Notes: generated from the letters alone by a model not told the origin. Shown: positions 33,439 to 42,410, numbered from the stretch's first letter. The stretch is 64,000 nucleotides of DNA from Pollutimonas thiosulfatoxidans (GCF_004022565.1 NZ_CP022987.1:1488001-1552000), one strand, 5' to 3'. Numbers and translations are program-made.

Positions 33439-33665
33439 CCCAGGCCATTACGCTGAGCCGCCCGGCGGAATAAGGCTTCGGCGCAGGCTGCCCTGACTGC
33501 CGACCTGCTGGTGTTGATAGAGCGGCTGAATCGTTCGGGGGACTCCGGCATGGTGGTGCCCGGCGAGTATCTTGAAATTGTCGTGACCCGCCGCTAACCC
33601 AGCATGGACCCGTGCCCGGTGCAGAAGCTATGTGCAAAGTGCGACAAAAACTGCCGCGCCTGCCT
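33439..33665. other. Unassigned stretch between the glycosylase and small heat-shock genes
   Basis: No supported gene. In one plus frame an open stretch of about 45 codons (ending at 33597, sequence ...DLLVLIERLNRSGDSGMVVPGEYLEIVVTRR before the stop) has no ATG and could be a gene remnant. A second, cysteine-rich frame at 33604-33795 overlaps the heat-shock promoter and looks fortuitous. Confidence 0.4.
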
Positions 33666-33694
33666 CTTGAAAACTGCTGAGCCAGCACCTATAT
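33666..33694 (+). promoter_or_regulatory. Sigma-32-like heat-shock promoter for the hsp20 pair
   Basis: CTTGAAA (33666-33672), 13 bases, then CACCTATAT (33686-33694) resembles the RpoH consensus CTTGAA-N13-15-CCCCATnT. It lies about 100 bases upstream of two genes for small heat-shock proteins, which makes RpoH control likely. Confidence 0.6.
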
Positions 33695-33796
33695 CACAGA
33701 CTAAGAAAGCGGCATTCGTACGTTTTCCTGTTTTCATGCGGTTGCGCAAACGCCCGGCAAGCGCTTGCGTCTGGCCGCTCTTACGGAGGCCATAAA

Positions 33797-34240
33797 ATGA
33801 GCAATTCCTACTTCCAAAGCGATCTGTTAAGCGAGTTTGATCGCTTGCATCAGCAAGTGGCATCGCTGTTCGGCGGGTTTCCCTATAGCGTGCGGTCCGA
33901 CCGCTATGGTGCCTTTCCTCAACTGAACGTCGGGAGCACCGATGATACCGTCGAGATCGTCGCATTCGTTCCCGGCGTACAAGCGGACCAACTGAACGTA
34001 TCTATCGATAAGGGTGTCCTGACGATCAGCGGCGAGCGGGCACCCGCCTTTGGTAAAGACGAAGGTGACGAGAGTCGCCGCTACAGGCAGGAGCGCTTTA
34101 CGGGAGCATTTCGACGCATTATTGAACTGCCGGCCGCCGCCGACCCCGACAAAGTCAGCGCCCGTTACGTGAATGGATGCCTGACCATCAGCGTGGGCAA
34201 GGCGGAAGCGTCCAAGCCCCGCGCCATCACGGTTCAGTAA
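33797..34240 (+). CDS. Small heat-shock protein (Hsp20/alpha-crystallin), copy 1
   Basis: This 147-residue ATP-independent holdase has a short N-terminal arm (DLLSEFDRLHQQVASLFGGF), an alpha-crystallin domain (about 42-135) with VEIVAFVPGVQADQLNVSIDKGVLTISGER and the closing VSARYVNGCLTISV, and a C-terminal AITV motif for oligomer contact. It is the first gene of a pair behind a sigma-32-like promoter, with GGAGG-type spacing before the next gene. Confidence 0.95.
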   Translation: MSNSYFQSDLLSEFDRLHQQVASLFGGFPYSVRSDRYGAFPQLNVGSTDDTVEIVAFVPGVQADQLNVSIDKGVLTISGERAPAFGKDEGDESRRYRQERFTGAFRRIIELPAAADPDKVSARYVNGCLTISVGKAEASKPRAITVQ

Positions 34241-34254
34241 CTACGGAGGATACG

Positions 34255-34662
34255 ATGAACGACATTACCAGGACTGCAGGGCGAAACCAGAGCGAAGTGG
34301 CGCGTCGGCAAGACGACAGCGCAACCCAGCCGCTGACACGCACGCCGCCAGTCGATATAGAAGAGAACAGCCACGGCATCACGCTATGGATGGATTTGCC
34401 CGGTGTTTCGAGGGATCAGGTCAATATCGAAGTTCACGATCACAACCTGCGCATAGAGGGACAGGCAGTGGTACCCACGCCCGGCAACTTGCAAGTGCAT
34501 TACGTCGAGCGTCCAGAGTCGCGCTTCAGTCGCAGCTTCACGCTAGGCGTGGATCTGGATGTATCGCAGATCGACGCCAATCTGGAAGATGGCGTGTTGC
34601 GCTTGAGAATACCGCGGCTCGAAGAGGCCCGGCCCCGCCGTATCGAAATACAGGCGGGCTGA
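34255..34662 (+). CDS. Small heat-shock protein (Hsp20/alpha-crystallin), copy 2
   Basis: This 135-residue Hsp20 paralogue starts at ATG 34255 behind CGGAGGA. Its disordered polar N-terminus (about 1-35) is followed by an alpha-crystallin domain with ITLWMDLPGVSRDQVNIEVHD and LEDGVLRLRIPR, and ends RRIEIQAG. The sequence is clearly diverged from copy 1, so the two probably form a class A/B-like pair that co-assembles or acts on different clients. A terminator follows. Confidence 0.95.
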   Translation: MNDITRTAGRNQSEVARRQDDSATQPLTRTPPVDIEENSHGITLWMDLPGVSRDQVNIEVHDHNLRIEGQAVVPTPGNLQVHYVERPESRFSRSFTLGVDLDVSQIDANLEDGVLRLRIPRLEEARPRRIEIQAG

Positions 34663-34678
34663 CCGGTCACTTGGAAGT

Positions 34679-34707
34679 AGCAGCCGGGCAACCGGCTGCT
34701 TTTCTTT
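34679..34707 (+). terminator. Rho-independent terminator after the hsp20 pair
   Basis: AGCAGCCGG (34679-34687), loop GCAA, CCGGCTGCT (34692-34700), then TTTCTTT. Confidence 0.92.
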
Positions 34708-34712
34708 GTCGG

Positions 34713-35141
34713 CTAGTTTGCCTTGCGGCACGGATAGAGTAGCGTGACGCCGCCATCCGTGGGCATGATGGCCGACAAGGGTTTGCATGACCCGTTCTCG
34801 CACCATTCGTAATCAGCGGTGTAAGCCGAGCGGGTCAGGCGCAACTGGTCGGGCAATTGCCTTTGTGGTTGATATTCGTACCAGCCGCCTTTGAAAGTCG
34901 CGTCGGGCGGGGGCTCCATGCCAGCCCCGGAACCCCTTATACGTGCTTTGCCTGCCACCAACACGGGCTTGCCGCCGCCGGTACGTGGGGGCATGACAAC
35001 GTAGTCTTCTTCCCAGCGCAGCTTCTCGATGGAATGCGTCCAGGCCAGTGTGAAATCGCGCACCGGCACGAACCTTGGCGCCACGTCGGGCGCGGCAGCC
35101 AGCACCATGCACACGCCCAACACTGACCCAGCCAAGGTCAT
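34713..35141 (-). CDS. DUF1850 protein of a TRAP transporter cassette
   Basis: This 142-residue protein has a short N-terminal hydrophobic segment and the DUF1850 features: the TLAWTHSIEK motif (about residues 31-40), a GSGAGME motif (about 71-77), and two C-terminal cysteines. DUF1850 genes accompany fused TRAP permeases of the TAXI class; their role is unknown. The ATG overlaps the permease stop as ATGA, so the two proteins are co-produced. Confidence 0.85.
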   Translation of the reverse strand: MTLAGSVLGVCMVLAAAPDVAPRFVPVRDFTLAWTHSIEKLRWEEDYVVMPPRTGGGKPVLVAGKARIRGSGAGMEPPPDATFKGGWYEYQPQRQLPDQLRLTRSAYTADYEWCENGSCKPLSAIMPTDGGVTLLYPCRKAN

Positions 35142-37165
35142 GACGATAGACTTGCCTTACGGTGCTCGTCCGACCGCACGCGCCACCAGTGCCACAGCAC
35201 AAACACGATACACAAGCCAAAGCCCAACTGGTCCGTGATAGGCGCAGCGGCTACCAGCAGCCCAGCCGCCGTGATAGCCAACAGACGCCCGAACCAGTTC
35301 ATTGGACCAATCAGGAACCCGGTCGCGCCGGCGCCCCATAGCCCAATGGCAAGCAGCGCCTTGAGCACGATGTAGATCACGTCCATGAAACTGCCGCCCT
35401 GCAACATCAATGCAGGCGAATACACGGCCATGTACGGCACCACAAAGCCGGCAATGGCCACGCGCAGCGCCTGTATGCTTATCTTCAGACCGTCTTCGCG
35501 CGCAATGGGCGCTGCAGCGAAGGCTGCAAGAGCGACCGGCGGCGTCAGGTCGGCCATGATCCCAAAGTAAAAAACAAACATGTGCGAAATAATCAGCGGC
35601 ACATCCAGTTGCAACAGCACCGGCGCGGCCAAGGAACTGGTGATGATGTAGTTGGGAATGGTCGGGATGCCCATGCCCAGTATCAGGCAGGTGATCATCG
35701 TGAGGAAAAGGGCCAGGAACAGGCTTTTTTCGCCCAGAGCAATGATATGGCCGCCAAACTCGGCTGCCACACCAGTGAGGTTGATGATCCCGATAATGAC
35801 GCCCACCAGTGCGCAGGCAATCGCCACAGGCAGCGCATGGCGGGCACCGTCAGCCAGCGCCTGCATGGCCAGGCGCAGCGAGGCCTGTCCCTTGCGCAAG
35901 ATTCTTAGCGTGGCGATCAGGACCGCCGTAATCGCGAAGAAAGTAATAACGCCGTACTCGACGAATCCGGCACATGCGAAGGCCAGAAGAATCCAGAATA
36001 AATAACGCAGGGCCAAACTGCCCACACCGGACATGGCCGCAGCACCAAATATCAATATAACGGTCAGCCCCAGACCTACCGTACCTGAGAACAGCGGCGT
36101 ATAACCCGAAAACAACAAGGCCACCAGCCCGATCAGTGGCAGCAACAAATACCAGTGCAAGCGCATGGCCGCCCAGGGATTGGGGCACTGGTCTTTGGGA
36201 AGGCCGTGCAAGCCAAGGCGACCCGCCTCGAGATGGACTGTCCAGAAGGCCGTAACGAAGTAAAGCAACGCTGGAATAATGGCAGCCTTGCACACTTCTA
36301 TGTACGGAATGTTAAGCGTCTCGGCCATAATAAAGGCCACGGCACCCATGACCGGGGGCATGATCTGCCCGCCCATGCTGGATGTGGCTTCAACGCCCCC
36401 CGCGAAGGCCGGCGAATAACCAAAGCGCTTCATCAATGGAATCGTGAACTGCCCCGTTGTCACCACATTGGCCACACCGGAACCATTGATCGTCCCCATC
36501 AGGCCGGAACTGATGACGGAAACCTTTGCCGGTCCGCCACGGGTATGGCCGACCGTACCCATCGCGAAATCAGTGAACAGAGTGATCATTCCTGCCTGCT
36601 CCAGGAAGGCGCCAAACAGGATGAACAGAAAGATATAAGTGGAGGAGACGTAAGTCGGCGTTCCGTAGATGCCTTCGGTGCCGAAACTCATGGTGCTGAT
36701 GATTTGATCGAAACCATAGCCACGATGTGCCAGCAAGCCCGGCAAATACTCGCCGAAGAGCCCATACAGCAGGAACAGGCCGCAAATAATCGGCAAGGCC
36801 CATCCCATTACGCGGCGCGCAGCCTCGAAGACCAAAACCAGCGTGACTATGCCTATGACCATATCGGTATCGGTCATCTGGCCCGCACGCTGGGTAAGAT
36901 CGGCTTCGAAAATCCAGTGATAAAAGCTGAAAGTGAACCCAAGCACCCCAAGCGCCCAGCTTACATACCGTCCGGATCTTCCTTTGAAGCCAGGCATCAG
37001 TGCGAAAACCATTAACAACACGAAACCTACGTGTATGGCTCGTACCACCTGACTGGATAACGGACTGAAAGCTGCCGTATAAACCTGGAAAGCCGAGAAG
37101 GCCACGGCGATCCAGAAAACAACTCGCGGCAAGGCCGGAGTAACGTGCTCGGGGCTTGAGTTCAT
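35138..37165 (-). CDS. TRAP transporter permease, fused small and large subunits (4TM/12TM)
   Basis: The 675-residue membrane protein fuses the DctQ-like four-helix region (about 1-150) to the DctM-like twelve-helix region. Typical segments are GGVEATSSMGGQIMPPVMGA (about 260-280) and GMGIPTIPNYIITSSLAAP near 500-520. It would use a sodium or proton gradient with the TAXI solute receptor encoded 16 bases upstream. Substrate is unknown; characterised TAXI-TRAP systems move glutamate, 2-oxoglutarate and similar acids. Confidence 0.95.
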   Translation of the reverse strand: MNSSPEHVTPALPRVVFWIAVAFSAFQVYTAAFSPLSSQVVRAIHVGFVLLMVFALMPGFKGRSGRYVSWALGVLGFTFSFYHWIFEADLTQRAGQMTDTDMVIGIVTLVLVFEAARRVMGWALPIICGLFLLYGLFGEYLPGLLAHRGYGFDQIISTMSFGTEGIYGTPTYVSSTYIFLFILFGAFLEQAGMITLFTDFAMGTVGHTRGGPAKVSVISSGLMGTINGSGVANVVTTGQFTIPLMKRFGYSPAFAGGVEATSSMGGQIMPPVMGAVAFIMAETLNIPYIEVCKAAIIPALLYFVTAFWTVHLEAGRLGLHGLPKDQCPNPWAAMRLHWYLLLPLIGLVALLFSGYTPLFSGTVGLGLTVILIFGAAAMSGVGSLALRYLFWILLAFACAGFVEYGVITFFAITAVLIATLRILRKGQASLRLAMQALADGARHALPVAIACALVGVIIGIINLTGVAAEFGGHIIALGEKSLFLALFLTMITCLILGMGIPTIPNYIITSSLAAPVLLQLDVPLIISHMFVFYFGIMADLTPPVALAAFAAAPIAREDGLKISIQALRVAIAGFVVPYMAVYSPALMLQGGSFMDVIYIVLKALLAIGLWGAGATGFLIGPMNWFGRLLAITAAGLLVAAAPITDQLGFGLCIVFVLWHWWRVRSDEHRKASLSS

Positions 37166-37181
37166 CTAAATACTATCGCAA

Positions 37182-38141
37182 TTATTTAACAATGCCGGCT
37201 TCGCGGTAATAACGCTCTGCGCCAGGATGGAGGGGAACCGGCATGCCTTTGACGGCGTTCTCCAGTTTGATTGCCTTGGCCGCATTGTGGGCGGCGTATA
37301 GCGTATCAAGGTTATCGTACAGCGCCTTGGTCATCTGGTAGGCCAGTTCTTCCGGTACATCCGAATGTGTAACGAGGAAGTTGGGTATGGCGGCAGTGGG
37401 AATGTCTTCGCTTTGACCTTCGTAAGTATTGGCCGGGATCTTCGATGGCTGGTAGGCAGCATCGCCGATCTTCTCGATGACGTCAGCCGGTACCGGTATA
37501 ACAACGATATCTACTGAGGTTGCGAGATCACGAATCGATGACACACCCAGGCCGGCGGACTGCAGCGTGGCATCAAGCTGGCGGTTCTTCATCAGTTCAA
37601 CCGATTCGCCAAACGGCAGGTATTCCACCTTGGCCAGATCGTCGTACGTGATGCCGGCAGCCTTGAACACTGCGCGAGCGTTCAGCTCAGTACCGGAGCG
37701 CGCTGCGCCAACCGAAATACGCTTGCCTTTCAGATCGGCCAGGCTGCGTATGCCAGAATCTGCGTTAGCCACGATCTGCACATAATTATTGTATGTGGCC
37801 GACAAGCCGCGCAATTTGTCGAGCTTCTTGGGGAAACCCGCAGCTTCGGAACCCTTCCAAGCGTCGGAAACGGTGTCCGCCAGAGCCAGCGCAAGCTCGC
37901 CGCGACCAGCCTGCAGCAAGTTCATGTTCTCGGCAGACGCCTTAGTCACCTGGGCGGTTGCCTTGACGTTCGGAATACTCTTGGCATAGACCTGCGACAA
38001 GGCCACGCCCAAGGGGTAATACACCCCGCTCTGTCCACCAGTGAGAATATTGACGAATTGTTGTTTCTGGGCTGCCGCCGGACCGGCAGCAACTGTGGCC
38101 ACGGCTAACGCTGCCGTGGCAATCCATTTGATGGCTCGCAT
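37182..38141 (-). CDS. TAXI family TRAP transporter solute-binding protein
   Basis: This 319-residue periplasmic receptor has a Sec signal (about 1-24, ending AGPAAAQK) and TAXI family features: NILTGGQSGVYYPLGVALS, the lipid-free receptor core with SVGAARSGTELNARAVF and YEGQSEDIPTAAIPNFLV. The ATG at 38141 has GGAG eight bases upstream; a TTG four codons earlier is less likely. It is the first gene of a three-gene cassette with the fused permease and DUF1850. Confidence 0.95.
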   Translation of the reverse strand: MRAIKWIATAALAVATVAAGPAAAQKQQFVNILTGGQSGVYYPLGVALSQVYAKSIPNVKATAQVTKASAENMNLLQAGRGELALALADTVSDAWKGSEAAGFPKKLDKLRGLSATYNNYVQIVANADSGIRSLADLKGKRISVGAARSGTELNARAVFKAAGITYDDLAKVEYLPFGESVELMKNRQLDATLQSAGLGVSSIRDLATSVDIVVIPVPADVIEKIGDAAYQPSKIPANTYEGQSEDIPTAAIPNFLVTHSDVPEELAYQMTKALYDNLDTLYAAHNAAKAIKLENAVKGMPVPLHPGAERYYREAGIVK

Positions 38142-38301
38142 TGTTGACTCCAAGAATAGTTATTTAGGGGCAGGAAGATTGAAGCTTGCCCACCATGAAC
38201 CCCTGGAAAACGCGTGTAGTACAACCGCCACGTTTTGTTCAGGCAAGTGGAGCAATATACCCAAATCAAACACAAGGAGTAACTAGGTATTAACCGCAGG
38301 A

Positions 38302-38330
38302 CAAAAAAGGCGAAGCCTGTGCTCCGCCTT
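38302..38330 (-). terminator. Rho-independent terminator after nirK
   Basis: On the minus strand AGGCGGAGC, loop ACAG, GCTTCGCCT is followed by TTTTT. It lies about 50 bases after the nirK stop codon. Confidence 0.9.
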
Positions 38331-38380
38331 TCTGCAATGCATGTGAAGATCAGGCCATGGTTGCAGCCATGGCCACATGG

Positions 38381-39766
38381 TTAATGCCCGGACGAATGAT
38401 CGACAGGCTCGTCAGAATGAAAGATGGAAGGGTCGGGCTTGCCGCTTACGGACAGAATGCCGGACAGCCCCTTCTCGACACGCGACAGGGCATGATCGAC
38501 AAGGATGTAGTTGCCGGGAACGTCTACCTTGAACTCCACCATGGTTGCGCCGCCCGGGGGCACCAGCGTGGTCTGTACGTCGGTCAAGGGCTTGGATGTC
38601 AGCGAAGCGTGCGAATAAACCCGGTCGAATACTTCACCGATCACGTGGAAACTGGACACCAGGTTGGGGCCGCCCACACCGAAGAATATGCGGATCTGCT
38701 CACCCACCACTGCCTGCAGCTTGTGCTTGCCCGACAAGGCATCCATGGTGCCGTTGAACATCAGGTGCTCGGGGTTCTCGTCCAGCAATTTCTCCAGCGA
38801 GAATTCCTGCAGCCCCTGCGAGCCGTGCTTTTGCGCGGTATAGAGCTCGCCCTGCATCACGTAGAACTCGCGATCCACGGGCGACAAGCCGCCTTCGGGC
38901 TCGACCAGGATCATGCCGTACATGCCGTTGGTAATGTGCTGTGCCACCATAGGCGTTGCGCAGTGGTAGACAAACAGGCCGGGATGGAGCGCCTTGAAGG
39001 TGAAGCTTTTGGTTTGCCCCGGCGCAGCCTGCGTTACCGCCGCCCCACCGCCTGGGCCCGTCACCGCGTGGAAGTCAACCGAGTGGATGTGCGAGGCCTC
39101 CTTGGCATTGGTCAGGTTTACCGTAACAGTGTCGCCCACCCGTACGCGTACGAAAGGACCCGGCACTTTATTATTGAAGGTCCAGTACTTGTAGGTGCTG
39201 CCGCTGGCCAGTTGCCCAATCACTTCAGTGGTTTCAAGATCGATGGTGACCTTCTGCGGTCCACGCTTGCCAACCGGTTGGCCCACCGCGGTGGGGTCCT
39301 GGGCAATATCAAGCGCGTCGCTTTGTACCTGCTCTTGCGGCTCGCCGACGATCAGCTTGCCAAACATGCCAGCCGCCTTGTGGCCAGGCAGCGTGCACAG
39401 ATACTCGAATGTTCCGTCCTTATTGGCGCGGAAAACAATGGCAGTGGACGAGCCCTTGCCTGTGAAGGTGTCTGATTTTGCAGAGAACTCCGGGACGGCA
39501 ATATCGTGGATCGCACCGTCGCCGTTGATGACGTTGATCTGCACGACTGCATTGGCCGGCACCTTGAGGTCGGGGTTGACCTGTCCCGCGATCGTTCCCG
39601 CATCGCCCATGAACACCAGCTTGCCCTCGGCAATGGCCGTACGCAAAGTAAAGGTGATGTCCGGCGTATAGGTGACCGTGCCCGCCGGCGCCCCCTGCGC
39701 CGCAAAACTCGGCGCCCCGCCGGCCAGCGTCATACACATGGCAAATAACATCAACAGCCTTTTCAT
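38381..39766 (-). CDS. nirK: Copper nitrite reductase with extra N-terminal cupredoxin domain
   Basis: NirK reduces nitrite to nitric oxide in the periplasm. The 461-residue precursor has a Sec signal (1-22), an extra cupredoxin (about 35-142) with its own type 1 copper set (H87, C124, H129, M134), and the two-domain NirK core. Core ligands are complete: type 1 H228, C269, H277, M282; type 2 H233, H268, H425; catalytic D231 and H374. The three-domain plan matches Hyphomicrobium denitrificans NirK, where the fused domain is thought to relay electrons. An FNR box lies upstream. No nor genes are adjacent. Confidence 0.95.
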   Translation of the reverse strand: MKRLLMLFAMCMTLAGGAPSFAAQGAPAGTVTYTPDITFTLRTAIAEGKLVFMGDAGTIAGQVNPDLKVPANAVVQINVINGDGAIHDIAVPEFSAKSDTFTGKGSSTAIVFRANKDGTFEYLCTLPGHKAAGMFGKLIVGEPQEQVQSDALDIAQDPTAVGQPVGKRGPQKVTIDLETTEVIGQLASGSTYKYWTFNNKVPGPFVRVRVGDTVTVNLTNAKEASHIHSVDFHAVTGPGGGAAVTQAAPGQTKSFTFKALHPGLFVYHCATPMVAQHITNGMYGMILVEPEGGLSPVDREFYVMQGELYTAQKHGSQGLQEFSLEKLLDENPEHLMFNGTMDALSGKHKLQAVVGEQIRIFFGVGGPNLVSSFHVIGEVFDRVYSHASLTSKPLTDVQTTLVPPGGATMVEFKVDVPGNYILVDHALSRVEKGLSGILSVSGKPDPSIFHSDEPVDHSSGH

Positions 39767-39878
39767 TCCATTTCCCCTTCAGGTTCAATACTCCCGCGGC
39801 GCAACGAGCGACGCCGGGAATTTCGGCACAACATTACGTTCTATGCCTACAATTTGCCCTGTTTGGCACGCCAGCTCA

Positions 39879-39892
39879 TTGATCGGGATCAA
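39879..39892. promoter_or_regulatory. Perfect FNR/Dnr-type box (TTGAT-N4-ATCAA)
   Basis: TTGAT (39879-39883) CGGG ATCAA (39888-39892) is a perfect palindrome of the FNR/CRP-family anaerobic activator consensus. It sits between nirK (box centre 119 bases upstream of its ATG) and the divergent glycosyltransferase (54 bases upstream). nirK is the expected target, but no convincing -10 is visible for either gene. Confidence 0.8.
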
Positions 39893-39939
39893 TAAGCGCA
39901 CTAATAAAAATTCAGCACTACAACAAGGTCGACCACTTC

Positions 39940-41511
39940 ATGAACCGCCGTTCTCCCGTCTGCCCGCCTTTTTCGAGCATGTCTTCCCCTGCCGACGCGT
40001 CCAATTGGCGTGTACTGGCGTTTCTGGCCGGCATGGTGGCGCTATGGACCATCCTGTGCGCCGTCAGTCACCGGGCGCCAGACCTGGACGGCATGGAAGA
40101 GCTGGTCTGGGCGTCCAGCCTGGAACTGGGTTACTACAAGCACCCGCCCTTGCCGTCCTGGTTCATGTACGGGCTGACCCAATTTTTTGGGCGCCCCGTA
40201 TGGCTGACTTTCCTGGGTGCGCAGTTGTTCTCCGCCCTGGCCCTATGGTTTATCTGGCTGCTAGGGCGGGAATTCACCACGCCGCGCCTGGCCTTCATGG
40301 TCATGTTGATAACGTCCACATGCATCTACTTTTCCTTGCGCGGCACCATCTACAACCACAACACCGTACAGCTATGGTCGATTGCAGCGGCGACATGGCT
40401 GTTCTATCGAGCGCTGCGCTATCGCAAGCCGACAACCTGGGTGTGGCTGGGTGCGGTCAGTGCCTTGGCCGTCCTGACCAAGTACAGCGCCGTGATTCAG
40501 TTCGCGGCGTTTTTCCTGTTCATGCTGCGCCAGGGCAGCCTGCGCGATACGCGTAACCTACGCGGCATCGCGTGGGCGCTAGCCGCCTTTGCGGTCGTCA
40601 TCGCTCCACACATCTATTGGTTGGCTATCCATTCATTCCAACCCCTGCGCTATGCCGACAGTTCCCTGGCTGCCAGCGGCTACGCCGATGCGTACCGGCA
40701 CATACTGGCCTTTACCCTGGACCAGTTGGCGCGCATATCGCCAATGCTGGTGGTATGGATGGGCTGGGCGCTTTGGCACCGTCGCCGTCCAACAACAGAT
40801 CGGTCGAACGAGAATAAGGGCACGCGGCCGTCCAGCTATGCCGGGGCGCTGTCACCTTGGGACCGCTCCTTCCTGATCTGGGTAGGCCTGGCACCTTTCC
40901 TGTCCACGGTGCTGGTGTCCGCAGCGATGGGTACGCGCCTGGTCGCCTCCTGGGGCACGACCTTCTTTATTCTGTTTGGCTTCTATGCCTTGTGGAAGAT
41001 GCGCGGTGACGAGCGCGAGAATTTGCGGCGGATCGCTGTGCTTGTTATTGCGGTGCAGGTTTTAATGGCCGTCGGCTACGCCGTGGGACGCGGGCCGCTG
41101 GCCTGGTATACGGGGCGCGATACCCGCTCGATGTTTCCAGGCGCGCTGATAGCGCAGGAAATGAACGCCGTCTGGCAAAAGCATGTGCCGCAGCTACCCT
41201 TGCGTTTGATTGTTTCCGATACCTGGTTGGGCGGCAATATTGCCATTCACACACATGACGATGCGCAAGTGCTGATTGATGGCCGCTACGAAGAGTCGCC
41301 ATGGCTAAGCAAAGAGACCGCCCTGGACTGCGGCGCCTTGGTGGTCTACAGCAGGAAAACGAAGGGAGATCCCAGCCCGGCGTTGCAAGCCCTGTATCAG
41401 AGTGGACAATGGCAAGGGCTGGCCGCCCTGCCCTGGTCTAGGCCGTCCAGCCCCATGATAGACCTGCACTGGGCGGTCATCCCGCCGACGGAGTCATGCC
41501 GGGGAAGATGA
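39940..41511 (+). CDS. Glycosyltransferase family 39-like integral membrane protein
   Basis: The 523-residue protein has 10-12 hydrophobic segments and the N-terminal signature of the PMT/ArnT superfamily: acidic RAPDLDGMEEL in the first periplasmic loop and YKHPPLPSWFMY. Such enzymes move a sugar from a polyprenyl-phosphate carrier to lipid A, protein or another glycan in the periplasm. The soluble C-terminal part follows about residue 400. ATG 39940 is used; ATG 39979 is an alternative. It shares a regulatory region with nirK and overlaps the lysR 3' end by 18 bases. Confidence 0.85.
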   Translation: MNRRSPVCPPFSSMSSPADASNWRVLAFLAGMVALWTILCAVSHRAPDLDGMEELVWASSLELGYYKHPPLPSWFMYGLTQFFGRPVWLTFLGAQLFSALALWFIWLLGREFTTPRLAFMVMLITSTCIYFSLRGTIYNHNTVQLWSIAAATWLFYRALRYRKPTTWVWLGAVSALAVLTKYSAVIQFAAFFLFMLRQGSLRDTRNLRGIAWALAAFAVVIAPHIYWLAIHSFQPLRYADSSLAASGYADAYRHILAFTLDQLARISPMLVVWMGWALWHRRRPTTDRSNENKGTRPSSYAGALSPWDRSFLIWVGLAPFLSTVLVSAAMGTRLVASWGTTFFILFGFYALWKMRGDERENLRRIAVLVIAVQVLMAVGYAVGRGPLAWYTGRDTRSMFPGALIAQEMNAVWQKHVPQLPLRLIVSDTWLGGNIAIHTHDDAQVLIDGRYEESPWLSKETALDCGALVVYSRKTKGDPSPALQALYQSGQWQGLAALPWSRPSSPMIDLHWAVIPPTESCRGR

Positions 41512-42405
41512 AGCCGGCCCCAGATGCTCGCCCAGAAAGTCCAGGAAGGAGCGCACCGCGGGTGTCAGCCCCCGCCGCGATCCAAAAACCGCGTGAACAA
41601 TACCAGGCGGTGGCCGCCAGCCCGGCAAGGCCAGCTCCATTCGGCCATCTGCGAGTTCGTCGCGGCATAGGTAGTCTGGCAAGAGTCCGATGCCGCTGCC
41701 GCCCAGCACCGCCAATTTCAGCGTGAGCAGATCGTCAGCAACGAAGCGCGGCGTGTGCATGACGACCTGCTGAGCGCCGTGAGGTCCGAACAAGGTCCAG
41801 GGCGTACGTCCATCGGTGGTCGACATGGCCATCGTTGGTAGACGCAGCAGATCGTCGGGGTTTTGCGGCCTACCGTACTCGTCCAATAGGTCGCGGCTTG
41901 CCACCAGTAGTGCTTCCGAGTACCCCAAGTGCTTGACGACCAGACTGCCGCTGTCGGCAAGCGAGGCGCGCACGCGCAGCGCCACATCAACGCCCTCCTC
42001 CACCAGATCGACCACACGATTGTTGACCTGCATATTGATCTGAACCTGCGGATGCTTGCGGATGTAGTCGGGCAAGAGCTCACCCACGACAGTTTGCGCC
42101 AAGGTTACCGGGCACACCACCCGTATCATGCCGCGAGGCTCGGACTGCACCTGCGCAATGGCAGCGTCTGCGGCTTGTGCCTCGTCGCGCATGGCAGAGC
42201 AATGTCGATAATAGATTTCCCCGGCAGTGGTCAACGACAACTTGCGAGTCGTCCGTTGAAGCAAACGAGTACCCAGATGCTCTTCCAGACGCGCCACCCG
42301 ACGAGAGAGGCGCGATTTCGGTACGCCCAGGGATCGTCCGGCGGCCGCAAAGCTGCCTTGGCTGACCACCTCAGCGAAATACAACATGTCGTTCAGATCC
42401 TGCAT
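41494..42405 (-). CDS. LysR family transcriptional regulator
   Basis: The 303-residue protein has a LysR helix-turn-helix (residues 2-60: FAEVVSQGSFAAAGRSLGVPKSRLSRRVARLE) and a periplasmic-binding-like effector domain (about 92-295). The subfamily resembles betaproteobacterial regulators that control adjacent flavoprotein/oxidoreductase genes. It diverges from azoR with 111 bases between the starts, so azoR is its probable target, with an electrophile or quinone as plausible but unproven inducer. Confidence 0.93.
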   Translation of the reverse strand: MQDLNDMLYFAEVVSQGSFAAAGRSLGVPKSRLSRRVARLEEHLGTRLLQRTTRKLSLTTAGEIYYRHCSAMRDEAQAADAAIAQVQSEPRGMIRVVCPVTLAQTVVGELLPDYIRKHPQVQINMQVNNRVVDLVEEGVDVALRVRASLADSGSLVVKHLGYSEALLVASRDLLDEYGRPQNPDDLLRLPTMAMSTTDGRTPWTLFGPHGAQQVVMHTPRFVADDLLTLKLAVLGGSGIGLLPDYLCRDELADGRMELALPGWRPPPGIVHAVFGSRRGLTPAVRSFLDFLGEHLGPASSSPA

Positions 42406-42410
42406 AAGAC

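Noticed and set aside
33604..33795. Cysteine-rich 63-codon frame just before the hsp20 genes
   Set aside because: It overlaps the sigma-32-like promoter and has no ribosome site or similarity; likely fortuitous.
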